In this document: positions 9,001 to 18,117 of the stretch, piece by piece
Numbering within the stretch: the first letter of the stretch is position 1
How the letters are laid out: every line of letters starts with the position of its first letter
DNA from: Marivirga sericea
Lineage (GTDB): Bacteria > Bacteroidota > Bacteroidia > Cytophagales > Cyclobacteriaceae
Assembly: GCF_900177665.1 (NCBI RefSeq)
Contig: NZ_FXAW01000001.1
Span: forward strand, 248,001 to 312,000
Direction of reading: 5' to 3'
Length of the DNA stretch: 64,000 bases
Program-made: the position numbers and the translations under genes
Notes under the pieces: model-generated
Told to the model about the DNA's origin: nothing
The model's database searches: none
Seen by the model: the letters and a program-made list of their open reading frames with translations, nothing else

Positions 9001-10496
9001 CTACAAGTGTAGTTTATTTTCCTGATTCAAAACCATCTGATGCAGTATATCTATTTGAGAATTGGGGAGGTTGTGATCAAAATAAATATTACAAGACAAC
9101 AAAAGAGTATGCTCTTGATAATAGAACTGAAACTACTTTCTTTTCTGCTTTAGGAGAAGGTAAGATAATTAAATGTAAACCTGATATTAACATTAGCGAA
9201 CTTTATTATACAGAGGGGATAATTGAAACAGATGATGATTTGACCTGCGAAGATTTGTTAGCTGAATTTCGAAAATCAGAATTAAGCAAAAGTGATGTTT
9301 TACGTACCGCAATTGAGAATGATCCTTGTATATTAAAGACGTTAAGACCCATTGATGAAGGTTTAGGTTATCGAACAGAGTGGATGAATGAATTAGATCG
9401 AGTGATAGCTGGCTTTTCTTTTACTTTTATCGGAATTGCAGGTACAACAATTTTACTGCCTCAGTTGGTGGAGATGGCAGCATACATTGTAGAGTATTAT
9501 GGTGCGGAAGCATCTCGGAAATTTATGGAGGGAGTTTTATTTGAAGCTTATACCTATCAATTAGTAAATGAGTATTTTAATGATGGAAAAGAGATTGATC
9601 CTTTAGATTTTTCAACTGATGTGTTGATTGCAGGAATTAGAAACGTTGTGAAATATGAGAAGACTCCGCAAGCAGTGGCTGCTTGCATTCAAGGAATGGA
9701 TTTATCTAAAATTAATGAGATTATTCAAAAAGGGGATATCTCCATAAAAGATTTTGCACAATTAACCTCTGAGTGTGGCATTGCATTCATCTTAGAAAGG
9801 TTATTTGGCAGTAGTGCTTCCAATGAACTGGCTACTCAGATTAAAAGAAGTGGGTCCAATAAATTAGCAAGAGTACTACAAAAACTGGACATGCCTTCTT
9901 TACAGCAATTTGATGTGATGGTTTATCTATACAATTTGGATAATATAGTAAACAATAGGGGGCGTTTCTGGAAAGAAAAAATGGTTGAACTTCTTCCTAC
10001 GGAAAATGGATCTAAAGCTTTTGATGTTTTAAGAGAAGCTAATTTTGATTTGGGTCGATTGTCATGGCGAAATTTTGAGCGTTTGAAAGATATTGTAGCG
10101 AGGAACGGTACCACTGGCTTGAAAGAATTATTTGAAGGGACTAAAGATGTGAATAGAATGTTAGTCTATTTAGATAAGACTTCTTCTAGTTATCAAGAGT
10201 ACATTATAGCTATGAATAAGATTAAATCGGAGGATTTATTTGAGGGGACGGTCACTATAAATGGAAAGCCTATGAATACCCTTGGTTTTTTCGAAAATGA
10301 GGTGAAAGGAAGTACTTATTATTCTTTAGATAATGACGAAACAATCAGTTTGGTAAAAGCTTTTGAGCAAAGTGATATAGCTATAGAAATGATAGTGGAT
10401 AGAACAACGAATACAATAATATCAGTAGATCAAGGTGCATTTGGTACAATGACAACTGGGTACATTAAAGAATTAGTTTCTGATGATCAAGAATAG
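6057..10496 (+). CDS. Large secreted fibronectin/zincin protein with polymorphic-toxin-like C-terminus, 1479 aa
   Basis: A Sec signal peptide (residues 1-23, ending SVFAQ) precedes a beta-rich N-terminal region (PVTVSTNITPPYSTYLGDYV) like that of TANFOR-domain surface proteins of Bacteroidota (from memory). Fibronectin-like domains follow at about 170-275 and 290-378, then an Asp/Glu-rich helical segment at about 480-560. A zinc-metalloprotease motif, HELGHGAFRLQH at 856-867, is followed by a Met-turn-like NLMDS at 881-885. Past residue 900 the protein changes character: AT-richer codons, a hydrophobic stretch at about 1114-1135 (AGFSFTFIGIAGTTILLP) and a 300-aa tail with no family I recognise. 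Delivery architecture, internal peptidase, variable-looking tail and an overlapping small membrane-protein gene together suggest a polymorphic toxin. The T9SS sorting domain is absent, so the export route is open. Confidence 0.7.
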   Translation: MLKKVYIYLLLQALLVATGSVFAQTFPVTVSTNITPPYSTYLGDYVAPGSQKLALNIFVNDLNRPELQTRLRLRIEGQGILIETKPEFLPQPLLLQGGVPERLIASDLAPYFSAQNLNFNGITRQQFERTGQLPEGLYSICFEVLEYNRGAKVSNSGCTMAWLILNDPPMINLPRQNEKLRPQQPQYVTFQWTPRHTGSPNSAFSTEYEFTLVELWPENRNPNDAILTSPPIYQTTTQSTTLIYGPAQTPLEPGRRYAFQVKAKSITGVNELDLFKNQGRSVVHSFQYGDACEIPANIRASASSSGAFKITYESNFNNTAFSVRYRKANDPKARWFEEDSYLEALEINGLQAETTYEYQVTAGCGPFNSEYSAVAQVTTDAMPEVTYACGLPPEDFDFGNNEPLPALQKDDILYAGDFNVKISEATGSAGTFTGKGTVVVPYLDNLAVSVEFASISVNTDYRMTAGSMDVKGVGVDVLPDDFTDFLDKLDETIASVDEVLDDVSDGLDVADEILDEVGDLANDILDNGPFTDEEEEEMEDFTVEQYEEAAEEAVGAAASALSGGATKQNISDAARQLAKATALKNRANKLQNIHNNSDTLNIRAVEFHENLSQFNGNKMGFDAKEHKAHRLHYNIMVLPDGNVAVPWVATKAGEAGTVKAKFLPNDSVTTADISFKSGSDGSTLSASLSGNDWTITLPSIATEESIVINAVDKKGQTVGKLNAIGCQELKRKVHIVPVGNSSASFSKEQLTGYLNRIYAQAGASWEVDIEDAITVEGYDGILQDDKQALFSTYSEGMKEIINAYKNDINVSIVNNEFYLFLVDQSQTGKSGYMPRKHQYGFIYMGESGDKLSTIAHELGHGAFRLQHVHEEYPTISESTDNLMDSIGTGTNLRKYQWDLIHNPPVVVGLVEDLEEGSLATAKWFTPDWKVFKVKESKTIYGSTIEQVPQGTIPGFTENGVQYKATFEGETFKGYFSENGLAPTSVVYFPDSKPSDAVYLFENWGGCDQNKYYKTTKEYALDNRTETTFFSALGEGKIIKCKPDINISELYYTEGIIETDDDLTCEDLLAEFRKSELSKSDVLRTAIENDPCILKTLRPIDEGLGYRTEWMNELDRVIAGFSFTFIGIAGTTILLPQLVEMAAYIVEYYGAEASRKFMEGVLFEAYTYQLVNEYFNDGKEIDPLDFSTDVLIAGIRNVVKYEKTPQAVAACIQGMDLSKINEIIQKGDISIKDFAQLTSECGIAFILERLFGSSASNELATQIKRSGSNKLARVLQKLDMPSLQQFDVMVYLYNLDNIVNNRGRFWKEKMVELLPTENGSKAFDVLREANFDLGRLSWRNFERLKDIVARNGTTGLKELFEGTKDVNRMLVYLDKTSSSYQEYIIAMNKIKSEDLFEGTVTINGKPMNTLGFFENEVKGSTYYSLDNDETISLVKAFEQSDIAIEMIVDRTTNTIISVDQGAFGTMTTGYIKELVSDDQE

Positions 10497-11088
10497 AAAA
10501 ATGAAATCTAGCTTTTGGCTTTCTTTATTATGTGTATCTATTTATGCAATGATAAAGTTTGTTGCATATTTTACTTGTGCAGATTTGCCGTTGAATGGTG
10601 TAGAAATCTTAATATTAATAGTTTTTACGGGATTTTTCACGCACAAATTTATTATAACATCATTCTTAAGCTTAAGTAAAGATCATAGGGGCGGGTTGTT
10701 TGGTATTTTAATGGTGGCTTACGCTATTTTTATTCTAGGTTTATCTAGAGATAATCAAATTAGAGATTTAAAAGAAAATGGAGGAATTGTGATTACTGCA
10801 AAAATAATACGCAAAATTCCAAGTCAGAAGTCTGATCAAGAAATCAGGGTAGTGTTTACAAATAGTGGCGAAACTGATAGTAAAAGCATGAGTGTAAGTG
10901 TTCAAGATTTTAAAAAAAAGCATAGAAGTGATACTATATTGCTACTCTACTCATCTACTTGCAGTTCTACTGGCATAGCCTATGATCTGTACCCCTCAAA
11001 ATCAGACATTAAAAAATGCTTAAATGGGTGTGAGTTTGTGTATGGTAAAGAAGGATTGACTAAGATAAAAAGTAGCAAACAAAACTAA
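10483..11088 (+). CDS. Small integral membrane protein, candidate immunity protein
   Basis: The 201-aa protein has about three hydrophobic segments near residues 10-28, 40-60 and 73-90 (SSFWLSLLCVSIYAMIKFVA; ILILIVFTGFFTHKFIITSF; GLFGILMVAYAIFILGL), then a soluble C-terminal half of about 110 aa containing a CSSTG motif. It starts 14 bp before the stop of the 1479-aa gene, which implies translational coupling; a second possible start is the ATG at 10501. I recognise no family. The overlap with a toxin-like gene, the small size and the membrane location fit an immunity protein against a membrane- or periplasm-acting toxin, but that is inference. Confidence 0.6.
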   Translation: MIKNRKMKSSFWLSLLCVSIYAMIKFVAYFTCADLPLNGVEILILIVFTGFFTHKFIITSFLSLSKDHRGGLFGILMVAYAIFILGLSRDNQIRDLKENGGIVITAKIIRKIPSQKSDQEIRVVFTNSGETDSKSMSVSVQDFKKKHRSDTILLLYSSTCSSTGIAYDLYPSKSDIKKCLNGCEFVYGKEGLTKIKSSKQN

Positions 11089-11139
11089 AAGACTAACCGC
11101 TTTTAACTCAACCAAAAATATTAATTAAGGTACTGAAAT

Positions 11140-14100
11140 ATGAAAAAAACTTTACTGATATTCTTTATTACACTAAGTGCTTTGGGGCAGCTGTTGGCTT
11201 TTTCTGGCAGTGCAAGCACAGATAGTGTAAGTGTAAGTAGCAATAAATCAACTGATGTAGCAATTTCACTTTCTGAAGAGTCTGCTTTAGCTATAGTTAC
11301 TCATAATTTATTAATCGACAAAGCAGAAACTCATCCGCTAGACTCAGCCAATATTGCTTCAACAGTAAATCCCCGTACCCCCAAAGCCCTAACAACCAAT
11401 ACCCATTTTCCAATACCCAATGTCCATTTACCAATTACTAATGACCAATTACCAACTACTAATGACCAATTACCAACCACCAATGACCAATTACTAATTA
11501 CTAATAACCAATTAACCAATCCCAATTCAACTAATGTCCAACCAACCAATGACCAATTACTAACACCCAATGTCTCATTTCATCCAGAAGGTCTAATCCC
11601 TACTACAGACCCAATTGACTCCGCACAGTACTACATCGCCAAAGCGCAGGCAGTAATTGCTGAAATCCGTGAGAAGAGAAAATTTATCGGTTATTTGGAC
11701 GGTGAATCATTACAATCCTTGCCGGTAGGAATTCACAAAGAAATAGGTGGTTTAGATTATGACATTGCTATTGCCAGCATTAAACTGAAACCACAATATG
11801 CAGAACTAGAAGTGTACATGACTTTTACAATGCCACAAAATGGTAAAGTACTCACCTTTAGAGGTACAGGAATTAAATTTACAAAAGCAGGAGCCATAGT
11901 AGGTGATGCTAATTTAGAACTAGTAGCAGATTATGCCATCAACCTGCAAGGTGATAAATCACAAATCATTTTAAAATCGGGCACGCAAGTGAGTTTCGAT
12001 TGCTCAGGATTTTTGGCCATGGCCATAGAAGCAGATGTCAAATTTGCTCGCTCGCTCTTAATTCCCGAAGGGCCACAAGGAGATACCCTAGGCGGTAATG
12101 TGGTCGGAAATTTTAGCACTTCTATTACAGATTGGAACAACCTGATAGCTGAAGTGAGTCTTCCTCCTTTTCAGCTAAGAAGTTTGAAAGGGGTAGGCTT
12201 TAAAGTGAGCAATGCCGTGATCGATTTTTCCGATCTGGAAAATGCTCTGTCTATGAAATTTCCTGTTGACTATCAATCCCCCGCAGTTATGGCTGGTTTA
12301 CCCAAGCTATGGAGAGGATTTTACCTGCGAGAGCTTATCGTATCTTTGCCATCAGAATTTAATAAAAGTGGTGCGAGTGAACGAACCCAGTTTTTCGCTG
12401 AAAATGTTTTGATTGATGAATTGGGCTTCAGTGGTGTGCTCACAGGAACCGAGCTGCTTGATAAAAGCAATGCAGATATGAATGGCTGGGCCTATTCCTT
12501 GGATAGTTTACAGATTGACCTCATGGCCAACAGCATCCGAAGCGGCAGTTTTTCCGGTGATATTGTTATTCCTATTTCAGGAGAAGAGCGACCGTTTACA
12601 TATTCGGCCCTCATACAATCAGGTAGCGACTATGTCTTTAACGTGGCAGCACCGGATAGCCTTGAATTTCCGATGTTCAAAACCAGTAAATTAGAGCTTT
12701 ATCCCAATTCTTATGTTGAAGTAAAAGTGGTTGATGGGAAATTCAGTCCTAAAGCCAACTTACATGGAAAAATGAATATTCAGGCGCAGCTGGGCAATAA
12801 CGAACAGAAAAAGGGAGTAGAGCTAGCTGATATCACCTTTGAAAATCTACAGTTGCAAGCGGTGAAGCCTTACATTCAAGTAGGTAATTTTTCCTTTGGT
12901 TCCGAAGCGGCACAACAGGCCATGGCCAATTTCCCAGTGAGCATTAACAATATCGGCATGAAAACCATTTCCGATACGGAAGTAGGCTTAGAGTTTGATT
13001 TGTTGCTGGGCCTTACCGGTTCCGGAGGAGGATCATATGGTGCAGAAGCAGGGCTAACTATAGTAGGTGAACTGCCGGAAGGGGAGAGTATTAAGAAATG
13101 GAAATACAAAGAAGTTCAAGTACGCGATATCGCCATTGATATTGATGGGGGTGCCTACAAATTTCAAGGACAGTTGACCTTCTTTAAAAATGACCCCATG
13201 TACGGGGAAGGTTTCAATGGACAAGTGCAAGCAGAATTTAAGCCGGGGATTAAACTGCAAGCCACTGCAATCTTTGGTAATGTAGATGGCTATCGCTATT
13301 GGTATGCTGATGCCTTGGGATCATTCTCAAGTGGTATCCCGATTTTCACAGGCGTAGGTATTTATGGCTTTGGTGGAGGTGCCTATTACCGCATGGCGAT
13401 GGACACTGAAGGCGTAGGCAGTGCATTAGGCGAAACAGTTTCAGGAGTGGTGTATGTACCCAAGGAATCAGCAGGCTTAGGGCTTAAAGCAACAGTAGAA
13501 TTAGGTTCTCATCCTAAGCCCGAAGCATTTAATGGAGACCTTACCTTCGAAGTAGCTTTTAATAAGGGTGGTGGTATGCGTTATATCTCTTTTAAGGGGA
13601 ATGGTTATTTAGCCACACCTCCTGCGGCTGGTACATTGGCTAAAATGAAAGAGAAAACGCAGAAGTTAGCTTCAGTTGTCGCCAAAGCAGAAAAGGTAGC
13701 AGGAAATATTCCTGGAGGTGCACTTTTAGCAGAGAATGCGGAAGCTGACCAAAGTGTAACTCAACTTTATGGGCAAATAGGAGCCGCTGCAGGCAAGAAG
13801 GGGCAAATTTCCGCTAGTGTGTTTATCAGCTACGACTTCAATAACAAAGAATTGCACGGCAATTTTGAAGCCTACGTGAATGTAGCTGGTGGAATTATAC
13901 AGGGAAGCGGGGCAGGCGGTCGTGCTGGATGGGCAGTTTTACATTTTGCACCGGATGAATGGTATGTTTATGCTGGTACACCCGATGATCGGATCGGCTT
14001 AAGTATGGGAGTTGGTCCTATAAAAGCTGAAACTACTAGTTATCTAATGGTTGGGACAAAGATTGAAGGTAGTCCTCCACCTCCTGATAATGTTCTAACT

Positions 14101-16044
14101 AGTTTGAAAAAGAAGGGGGAAGAATTAGATTATGCCAGGAATATTAATGCTTTAAAAAATGGTGGCGGATTTGCATTTGGATCCTCTTTTTCAATTGATA
14201 CCGGTGACTTAAATTTTTTGATGTTTTATGCAAGCATGTCGGCTGGTGCAGGCTTTGATGTAATGTTAAGAGACTTAGGAAATGCAAGCTGCAGCAACAG
14301 AAGTGGTACTATTGGCGTCAATGGTTGGTATGCCAACGGCCAGGCTTATGCTTATTTTGATGGAAATATAGGTATAAAAGTCAAGCTCTTTGGTAAAAAC
14401 AAGAAAGTAGATATTATAGATTTAGGAGCAGCGGCCGTATTACAGGCTAAATTACCTAATCCTTTCTGGATGAGGGGGATCGTAGGAGGGCGATTTAATG
14501 TTTTAGGTGGACTAGTGAAAGGTGATTGTCAGTTTGAGGTTACAATTGGTGAAGAATGTGATATGGAAGGTGGAAATGCGCTGGAGGGAGTAAAGGTAAT
14601 TGCTGATATTACTCCTGCATCTGGACAAAAGGATGTGAATGTTTTTAACAATCCGCAGGTTGTATTCAATATGGCGGTGGGCGAAATATTTGAAATGATT
14701 GATGCTGATGACAGAAAAAAGACATTCCGCATCAAATTGGATGAGCTAAAAGTACTAAACGGTACTACCGAAATAGCGGGAGATCTGAACTGGAATGCTA
14801 CAAATGATGTAGTAGCATTTGATTCATATGACATTTTCCCCTCAGAAAAGGAATTGACTTTATCTGTAAAGGTAAGGTTTGAAGAGAGACTTTCCGGCAG
14901 TTGGCAGACTGTAAGAGTAGATAACAAGGATTATACAGAGGAGAAAACGGTTAAATTTACCACAGGAATAGCGCCTGATTACATTCCTCATGAAAATGTG
15001 GAATACTCTTATCCGGTGGTGAGTCAGCTCAACTTTTATAAAGATGAATACAATCAAGGATATATTAAATTGGATAAAGGTCAACCTGAGTTGTTTCAGG
15101 TGAGTGATGAATGGGCTCAAAGAGCAAGATTCACTGCTGCAGGTGGAGAGGAAGCTTATTTAAACTATAACTATTCTAATTCTAGCCGAAAAGTTACCTT
15201 TAATCTACCTGCAAGTTTGAGCAAAGATGAAGTTTATAAGTTTGAGCTGGTTAACCTCCCGGCACAGGAAGCCGAAGCTATAGACCGAAATGTCAGTGAA
15301 AAAAGTGATAAAGTAACGGTGGGAAATAATAAGCTTGATACTGAAATTACAACCAAGACTGCGGAGGGCACAATAGATCAACTGCAGGAAAAACAGGTGT
15401 TTGGCATGAATTTCAGAAGTAGTAAATATGCTACATTTAGTGAGAAAGTGGATGCTCAAAATATAACAAGTGCAATAAGAAATGTCGTGATTCAATGGTA
15501 TGCAGAAAATTTAATAGCTTACTCTACAGTGATAGAAAATTACGATGAAGCTGAACTGGAGGGTAATCAATTTACAAATAATATCCCATTAGTGAGCATA
15601 GAAGCAGATATTGCGGGTAATTCTTATTTTGATGATAAAATAATACCACTAGTTTATGAGGGCTATCCTGTTGGTGGGAGTACAATCACGCATCGGGATA
15701 CAGATGTACTAGGTTTGATCCCAGTAAAGGCTATGGATATATATCAAACAAACAGGAGCAAGAAACTGAATGAGGATAATTTAGGAGGTACGTATTTTTC
15801 TTCTTCCGAAACCTGGGGTTACAAATTTGATATGCATTTACCCATGGCTCTTGATTTCTTTGAAATTCAAGAGAAGGTGATAGATAAGTATGCAAGTGGA
15901 ACAAGCAATGATGATCGTATACAGGAAATAATTATGGGTCAGTTTCCATTAATTAGGCAAGGTGATTATAAAATCACACTTAAGTATACTTTACCGGGCA
16001 AAACCACAAGTCATAGTACCACAAGTAAAACATTGAATTATTAA
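11140..16044 (+). CDS. Very large secreted protein of unknown function, 1634 aa, with translated heptamer repeats
   Basis: A signal peptide (MKKTLLIFFITLSALGQLLAF) leads into a low-complexity linker. In it, residues about 86-145 are translated ACCAATG-type repeats giving 7-residue periods (TNDQLPT). After that come long beta-rich stretches with no family I recognise, a Gly-rich helical part around residues 820-900, and an Ig-like (Big_5-type) domain at about 1155-1270 that starts near ADITPASGQKDVNVFNNPQV. No T9SS sorting domain or membrane anchor is visible at the C-terminus (KTLNY). It sits 51 bp after the putative immunity gene and 11 bp before the next gene, so it is probably in one operon with them. 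A fossil of its 5' end occurs at 1987-2167, so the gene family duplicates within this locus. A structural or scaffold role in a surface apparatus is a guess. Confidence 0.65.
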   Translation: MKKTLLIFFITLSALGQLLAFSGSASTDSVSVSSNKSTDVAISLSEESALAIVTHNLLIDKAETHPLDSANIASTVNPRTPKALTTNTHFPIPNVHLPITNDQLPTTNDQLPTTNDQLLITNNQLTNPNSTNVQPTNDQLLTPNVSFHPEGLIPTTDPIDSAQYYIAKAQAVIAEIREKRKFIGYLDGESLQSLPVGIHKEIGGLDYDIAIASIKLKPQYAELEVYMTFTMPQNGKVLTFRGTGIKFTKAGAIVGDANLELVADYAINLQGDKSQIILKSGTQVSFDCSGFLAMAIEADVKFARSLLIPEGPQGDTLGGNVVGNFSTSITDWNNLIAEVSLPPFQLRSLKGVGFKVSNAVIDFSDLENALSMKFPVDYQSPAVMAGLPKLWRGFYLRELIVSLPSEFNKSGASERTQFFAENVLIDELGFSGVLTGTELLDKSNADMNGWAYSLDSLQIDLMANSIRSGSFSGDIVIPISGEERPFTYSALIQSGSDYVFNVAAPDSLEFPMFKTSKLELYPNSYVEVKVVDGKFSPKANLHGKMNIQAQLGNNEQKKGVELADITFENLQLQAVKPYIQVGNFSFGSEAAQQAMANFPVSINNIGMKTISDTEVGLEFDLLLGLTGSGGGSYGAEAGLTIVGELPEGESIKKWKYKEVQVRDIAIDIDGGAYKFQGQLTFFKNDPMYGEGFNGQVQAEFKPGIKLQATAIFGNVDGYRYWYADALGSFSSGIPIFTGVGIYGFGGGAYYRMAMDTEGVGSALGETVSGVVYVPKESAGLGLKATVELGSHPKPEAFNGDLTFEVAFNKGGGMRYISFKGNGYLATPPAAGTLAKMKEKTQKLASVVAKAEKVAGNIPGGALLAENAEADQSVTQLYGQIGAAAGKKGQISASVFISYDFNNKELHGNFEAYVNVAGGIIQGSGAGGRAGWAVLHFAPDEWYVYAGTPDDRIGLSMGVGPIKAETTSYLMVGTKIEGSPPPPDNVLTSLKKKGEELDYARNINALKNGGGFAFGSSFSIDTGDLNFLMFYASMSAGAGFDVMLRDLGNASCSNRSGTIGVNGWYANGQAYAYFDGNIGIKVKLFGKNKKVDIIDLGAAAVLQAKLPNPFWMRGIVGGRFNVLGGLVKGDCQFEVTIGEECDMEGGNALEGVKVIADITPASGQKDVNVFNNPQVVFNMAVGEIFEMIDADDRKKTFRIKLDELKVLNGTTEIAGDLNWNATNDVVAFDSYDIFPSEKELTLSVKVRFEERLSGSWQTVRVDNKDYTEEKTVKFTTGIAPDYIPHENVEYSYPVVSQLNFYKDEYNQGYIKLDKGQPELFQVSDEWAQRARFTAAGGEEAYLNYNYSNSSRKVTFNLPASLSKDEVYKFELVNLPAQEAEAIDRNVSEKSDKVTVGNNKLDTEITTKTAEGTIDQLQEKQVFGMNFRSSKYATFSEKVDAQNITSAIRNVVIQWYAENLIAYSTVIENYDEAELEGNQFTNNIPLVSIEADIAGNSYFDDKIIPLVYEGYPVGGSTITHRDTDVLGLIPVKAMDIYQTNRSKKLNEDNLGGTYFSSSETWGYKFDMHLPMALDFFEIQEKVIDKYASGTSNDDRIQEIIMGQFPLIRQGDYKITLKYTLPGKTTSHSTTSKTLNY
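11392..11575. repeat. Heptamer repeat array lying in frame inside a coding region
   Basis: Units ACCAATT, ACCAACT, ACTAATG, ACCAATG and relatives run through the coding sequence of the 1634-aa protein, in the same A/C-rich orientation as the intergenic arrays. Three 7-bp units make 21 bp, so the frame is kept and a 7-aa period (TNDQLPT) results. The array sits between the signal peptide and the first folded part, where an unstructured linker would be tolerated. Confidence 0.85.
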
Positions 16045-16055
16045 AGGACTCAATA

Positions 16056-18113
16056 ATGAATAAGATATTAAAGATAGTTTGTTTAGGACTAATATTAATT
16101 ATAGTTCCTGATATCGTTTTTTCACAACAAAAGAGCGGAATTGCGCTCATTAGTCAGGCTAAAAAAGATAAAATTCTTTTGCGATGGGCGCCCAAAGATG
16201 CCAATTCATGGGAGATGGCTAATAAATACGGTTATACTTTAGAGAGGTATATAATTTTAAGAGATAGTGCTATTCTTTCTTCCCCTGAAAAAAAGGTAAT
16301 TGGTGATTTTTCACCCGCTCCTCTTCAAGATTGGGAAACTAAGATTGATGAAAACGATTATATAGCAGTTTCTGCTCAAGCCATTTATGGAGAAACTTTC
16401 GAATTGACCGAAGATTATTCCAACGATATCATGCAAATTGTTAATAAGACTAAAGAGCAAATGCAGCGCTTTTCATTCGCACTTTTTGCGGCTGATCAGT
16501 CTTTTGAGGCTGCTCAACTATCAGGATTAGGCTACATTGATACCGATGTGAAAGAAAATGAAAAATATCTTTATAAAGTGTTTGCTAATATTCCTGAAGA
16601 GATCCTTGTCTTGGATTCTGGGTTAACATATCTGTCCATAGCGGACTATGCCCCTTTGACTCCAATAGATGATGTTTCAATTACTATTGCCGAAGGCTTG
16701 GCTACAATAAAATGGAATCAGGCACAGTACGAAAGCATTTATAATAGTTTTATAGTAGAACGTTCTGCTGATGCAGGTGCGAGCTATCAGTCAGTTAGTA
16801 AGCGACCAATTATTAATAGCTTTAATGGTAAAACTCAAAGCAAATATGCAATCAAAACAGATTCAGTAGCAGATGGAAAAGAGTATACTTATAGAGTGAG
16901 AGGCAGAACTGCTTTTGGTGAAATAAGTCCTGCATCCAAAGTAGTCAAAGGAACATCTTATAGCACTGCAGCTATAAATATTAATTTCTCTGATGTAAAT
17001 ATCTTAGAAGGAAACAGAGTTCAGCTAGCCTGGGAATTTAAAACAGAATGGGAGGACCAAATTAATGGCTTTCATATTTTGAGAGGAGGTGCCTCAGATG
17101 GCGATTTCACTAAGATTAATACAGAGATTCTCGGCCCTGATTACAGGAGTTATGTTGATGAAGAAGCATCCCTTACTAATTACTATAAAGTAGAAGTGGA
17201 AAGTGAAAATGGAGTTAAAAGGTCTTTTCCTTATTTAGTGCAATTGGAAGATAGCATACCTCCGGCAGTGCCTAAGAACATCAAATATGTGATTGCTACT
17301 TCAGGAGAAGTTTTTTTAAGCTGGGATAGTAATTCAGAGGCTGATTTTTTGGGCTATAGAGTATATCAGTCTAATTTCAGAAATAGCGAGTTTGCGGAAA
17401 TAACCCCTTCACCTATCACTACCAATAAGTTTACGACCAGCATAAGTATCAACAACTTGACTGATTCTATTTATTTCAGGCTTAAGTCTGTGGACAATAG
17501 ATATAATGCATCGCAATTTAGTGCTATTAGAGGAATTGGAAAGCCTGATTTGATAGCTCCTACGCAGCCTTTGATTCAGAACTTCAAAGTAAGAGGCAAC
17601 ATTGTGGAAATAGAATGGCAAGCCAGTTCAAGTTCAGATGTGAAGAAGTATAAATTGTATAGTAGAATGGAAGGAGAAAGTGAATGGGAAAATGTTCTTA
17701 TTGAAAATGCCTCTGCGACTAAATTGGATTTTAAATTGCAAGGCGAAAAAGAGTATGAGTTAAGAATTACAGCTCTAGACGAAAATAATAATGAATCTGT
17801 TTCTTCTCGTTCTATTAAAGTAAAAGCAGAGCAACTATTAAAAGAAGGAGTGGAAAACCTAAGATATGCAATTGATAATAAAGATAGAAGTATCACTTTG
17901 GCATGGGATTACAATCAAGAGGATGTGATTGGATATAAAATTTATAAGAATTCAAATGAGAGCGGTTTTAGTCTTTTGAGCTTTATCAGTAGTGATCAAA
18001 TGACTTTTACAGATTCAAAAATTTCATTTAATGAGAAATTAAGTTATGCCATTTTGCCATTACTAAACTCCAAAAATATTGGGACAATTAAAGAAATAGA
18101 CATTCAATTCTGA
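16056..18113 (+). CDS. Secreted fibronectin type III repeat protein, 685 aa
   Basis: The signal peptide covers residues 1-23 (ending DIVFSQQ). The mature protein is built of at least four fibronectin type III-like modules. Repeated W-x-x-N/S-x-x-x-x...Y-x-I/V-x-R strands and closing Y-x-x-x-x-V/L-E segments are clear at about 200-300, 305-395, 405-490 and 500-590, with a partial module to the end. There is no enzyme motif and no T9SS sorting domain. It lies 11 bp after the 1634-aa gene and 4 bp before the SprB-type gene, so it is almost certainly cotranscribed with both. It probably mediates protein-protein contacts in the same extracellular complex (inference). Confidence 0.75.
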   Translation: MNKILKIVCLGLILIIVPDIVFSQQKSGIALISQAKKDKILLRWAPKDANSWEMANKYGYTLERYIILRDSAILSSPEKKVIGDFSPAPLQDWETKIDENDYIAVSAQAIYGETFELTEDYSNDIMQIVNKTKEQMQRFSFALFAADQSFEAAQLSGLGYIDTDVKENEKYLYKVFANIPEEILVLDSGLTYLSIADYAPLTPIDDVSITIAEGLATIKWNQAQYESIYNSFIVERSADAGASYQSVSKRPIINSFNGKTQSKYAIKTDSVADGKEYTYRVRGRTAFGEISPASKVVKGTSYSTAAININFSDVNILEGNRVQLAWEFKTEWEDQINGFHILRGGASDGDFTKINTEILGPDYRSYVDEEASLTNYYKVEVESENGVKRSFPYLVQLEDSIPPAVPKNIKYVIATSGEVFLSWDSNSEADFLGYRVYQSNFRNSEFAEITPSPITTNKFTTSISINNLTDSIYFRLKSVDNRYNASQFSAIRGIGKPDLIAPTQPLIQNFKVRGNIVEIEWQASSSSDVKKYKLYSRMEGESEWENVLIENASATKLDFKLQGEKEYELRITALDENNNESVSSRSIKVKAEQLLKEGVENLRYAIDNKDRSITLAWDYNQEDVIGYKIYKNSNESGFSLLSFISSDQMTFTDSKISFNEKLSYAILPLLNSKNIGTIKEIDIQF

Positions 18114-18117
18114 AAAT

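Noticed and set aside
11331-11570. A repetitive minus-strand frame (NWSLVVG periods)
   Set aside because: It is the antisense reading of the heptamer array inside the 1634-aa gene; the plus strand continues a signal-peptide protein of full length.
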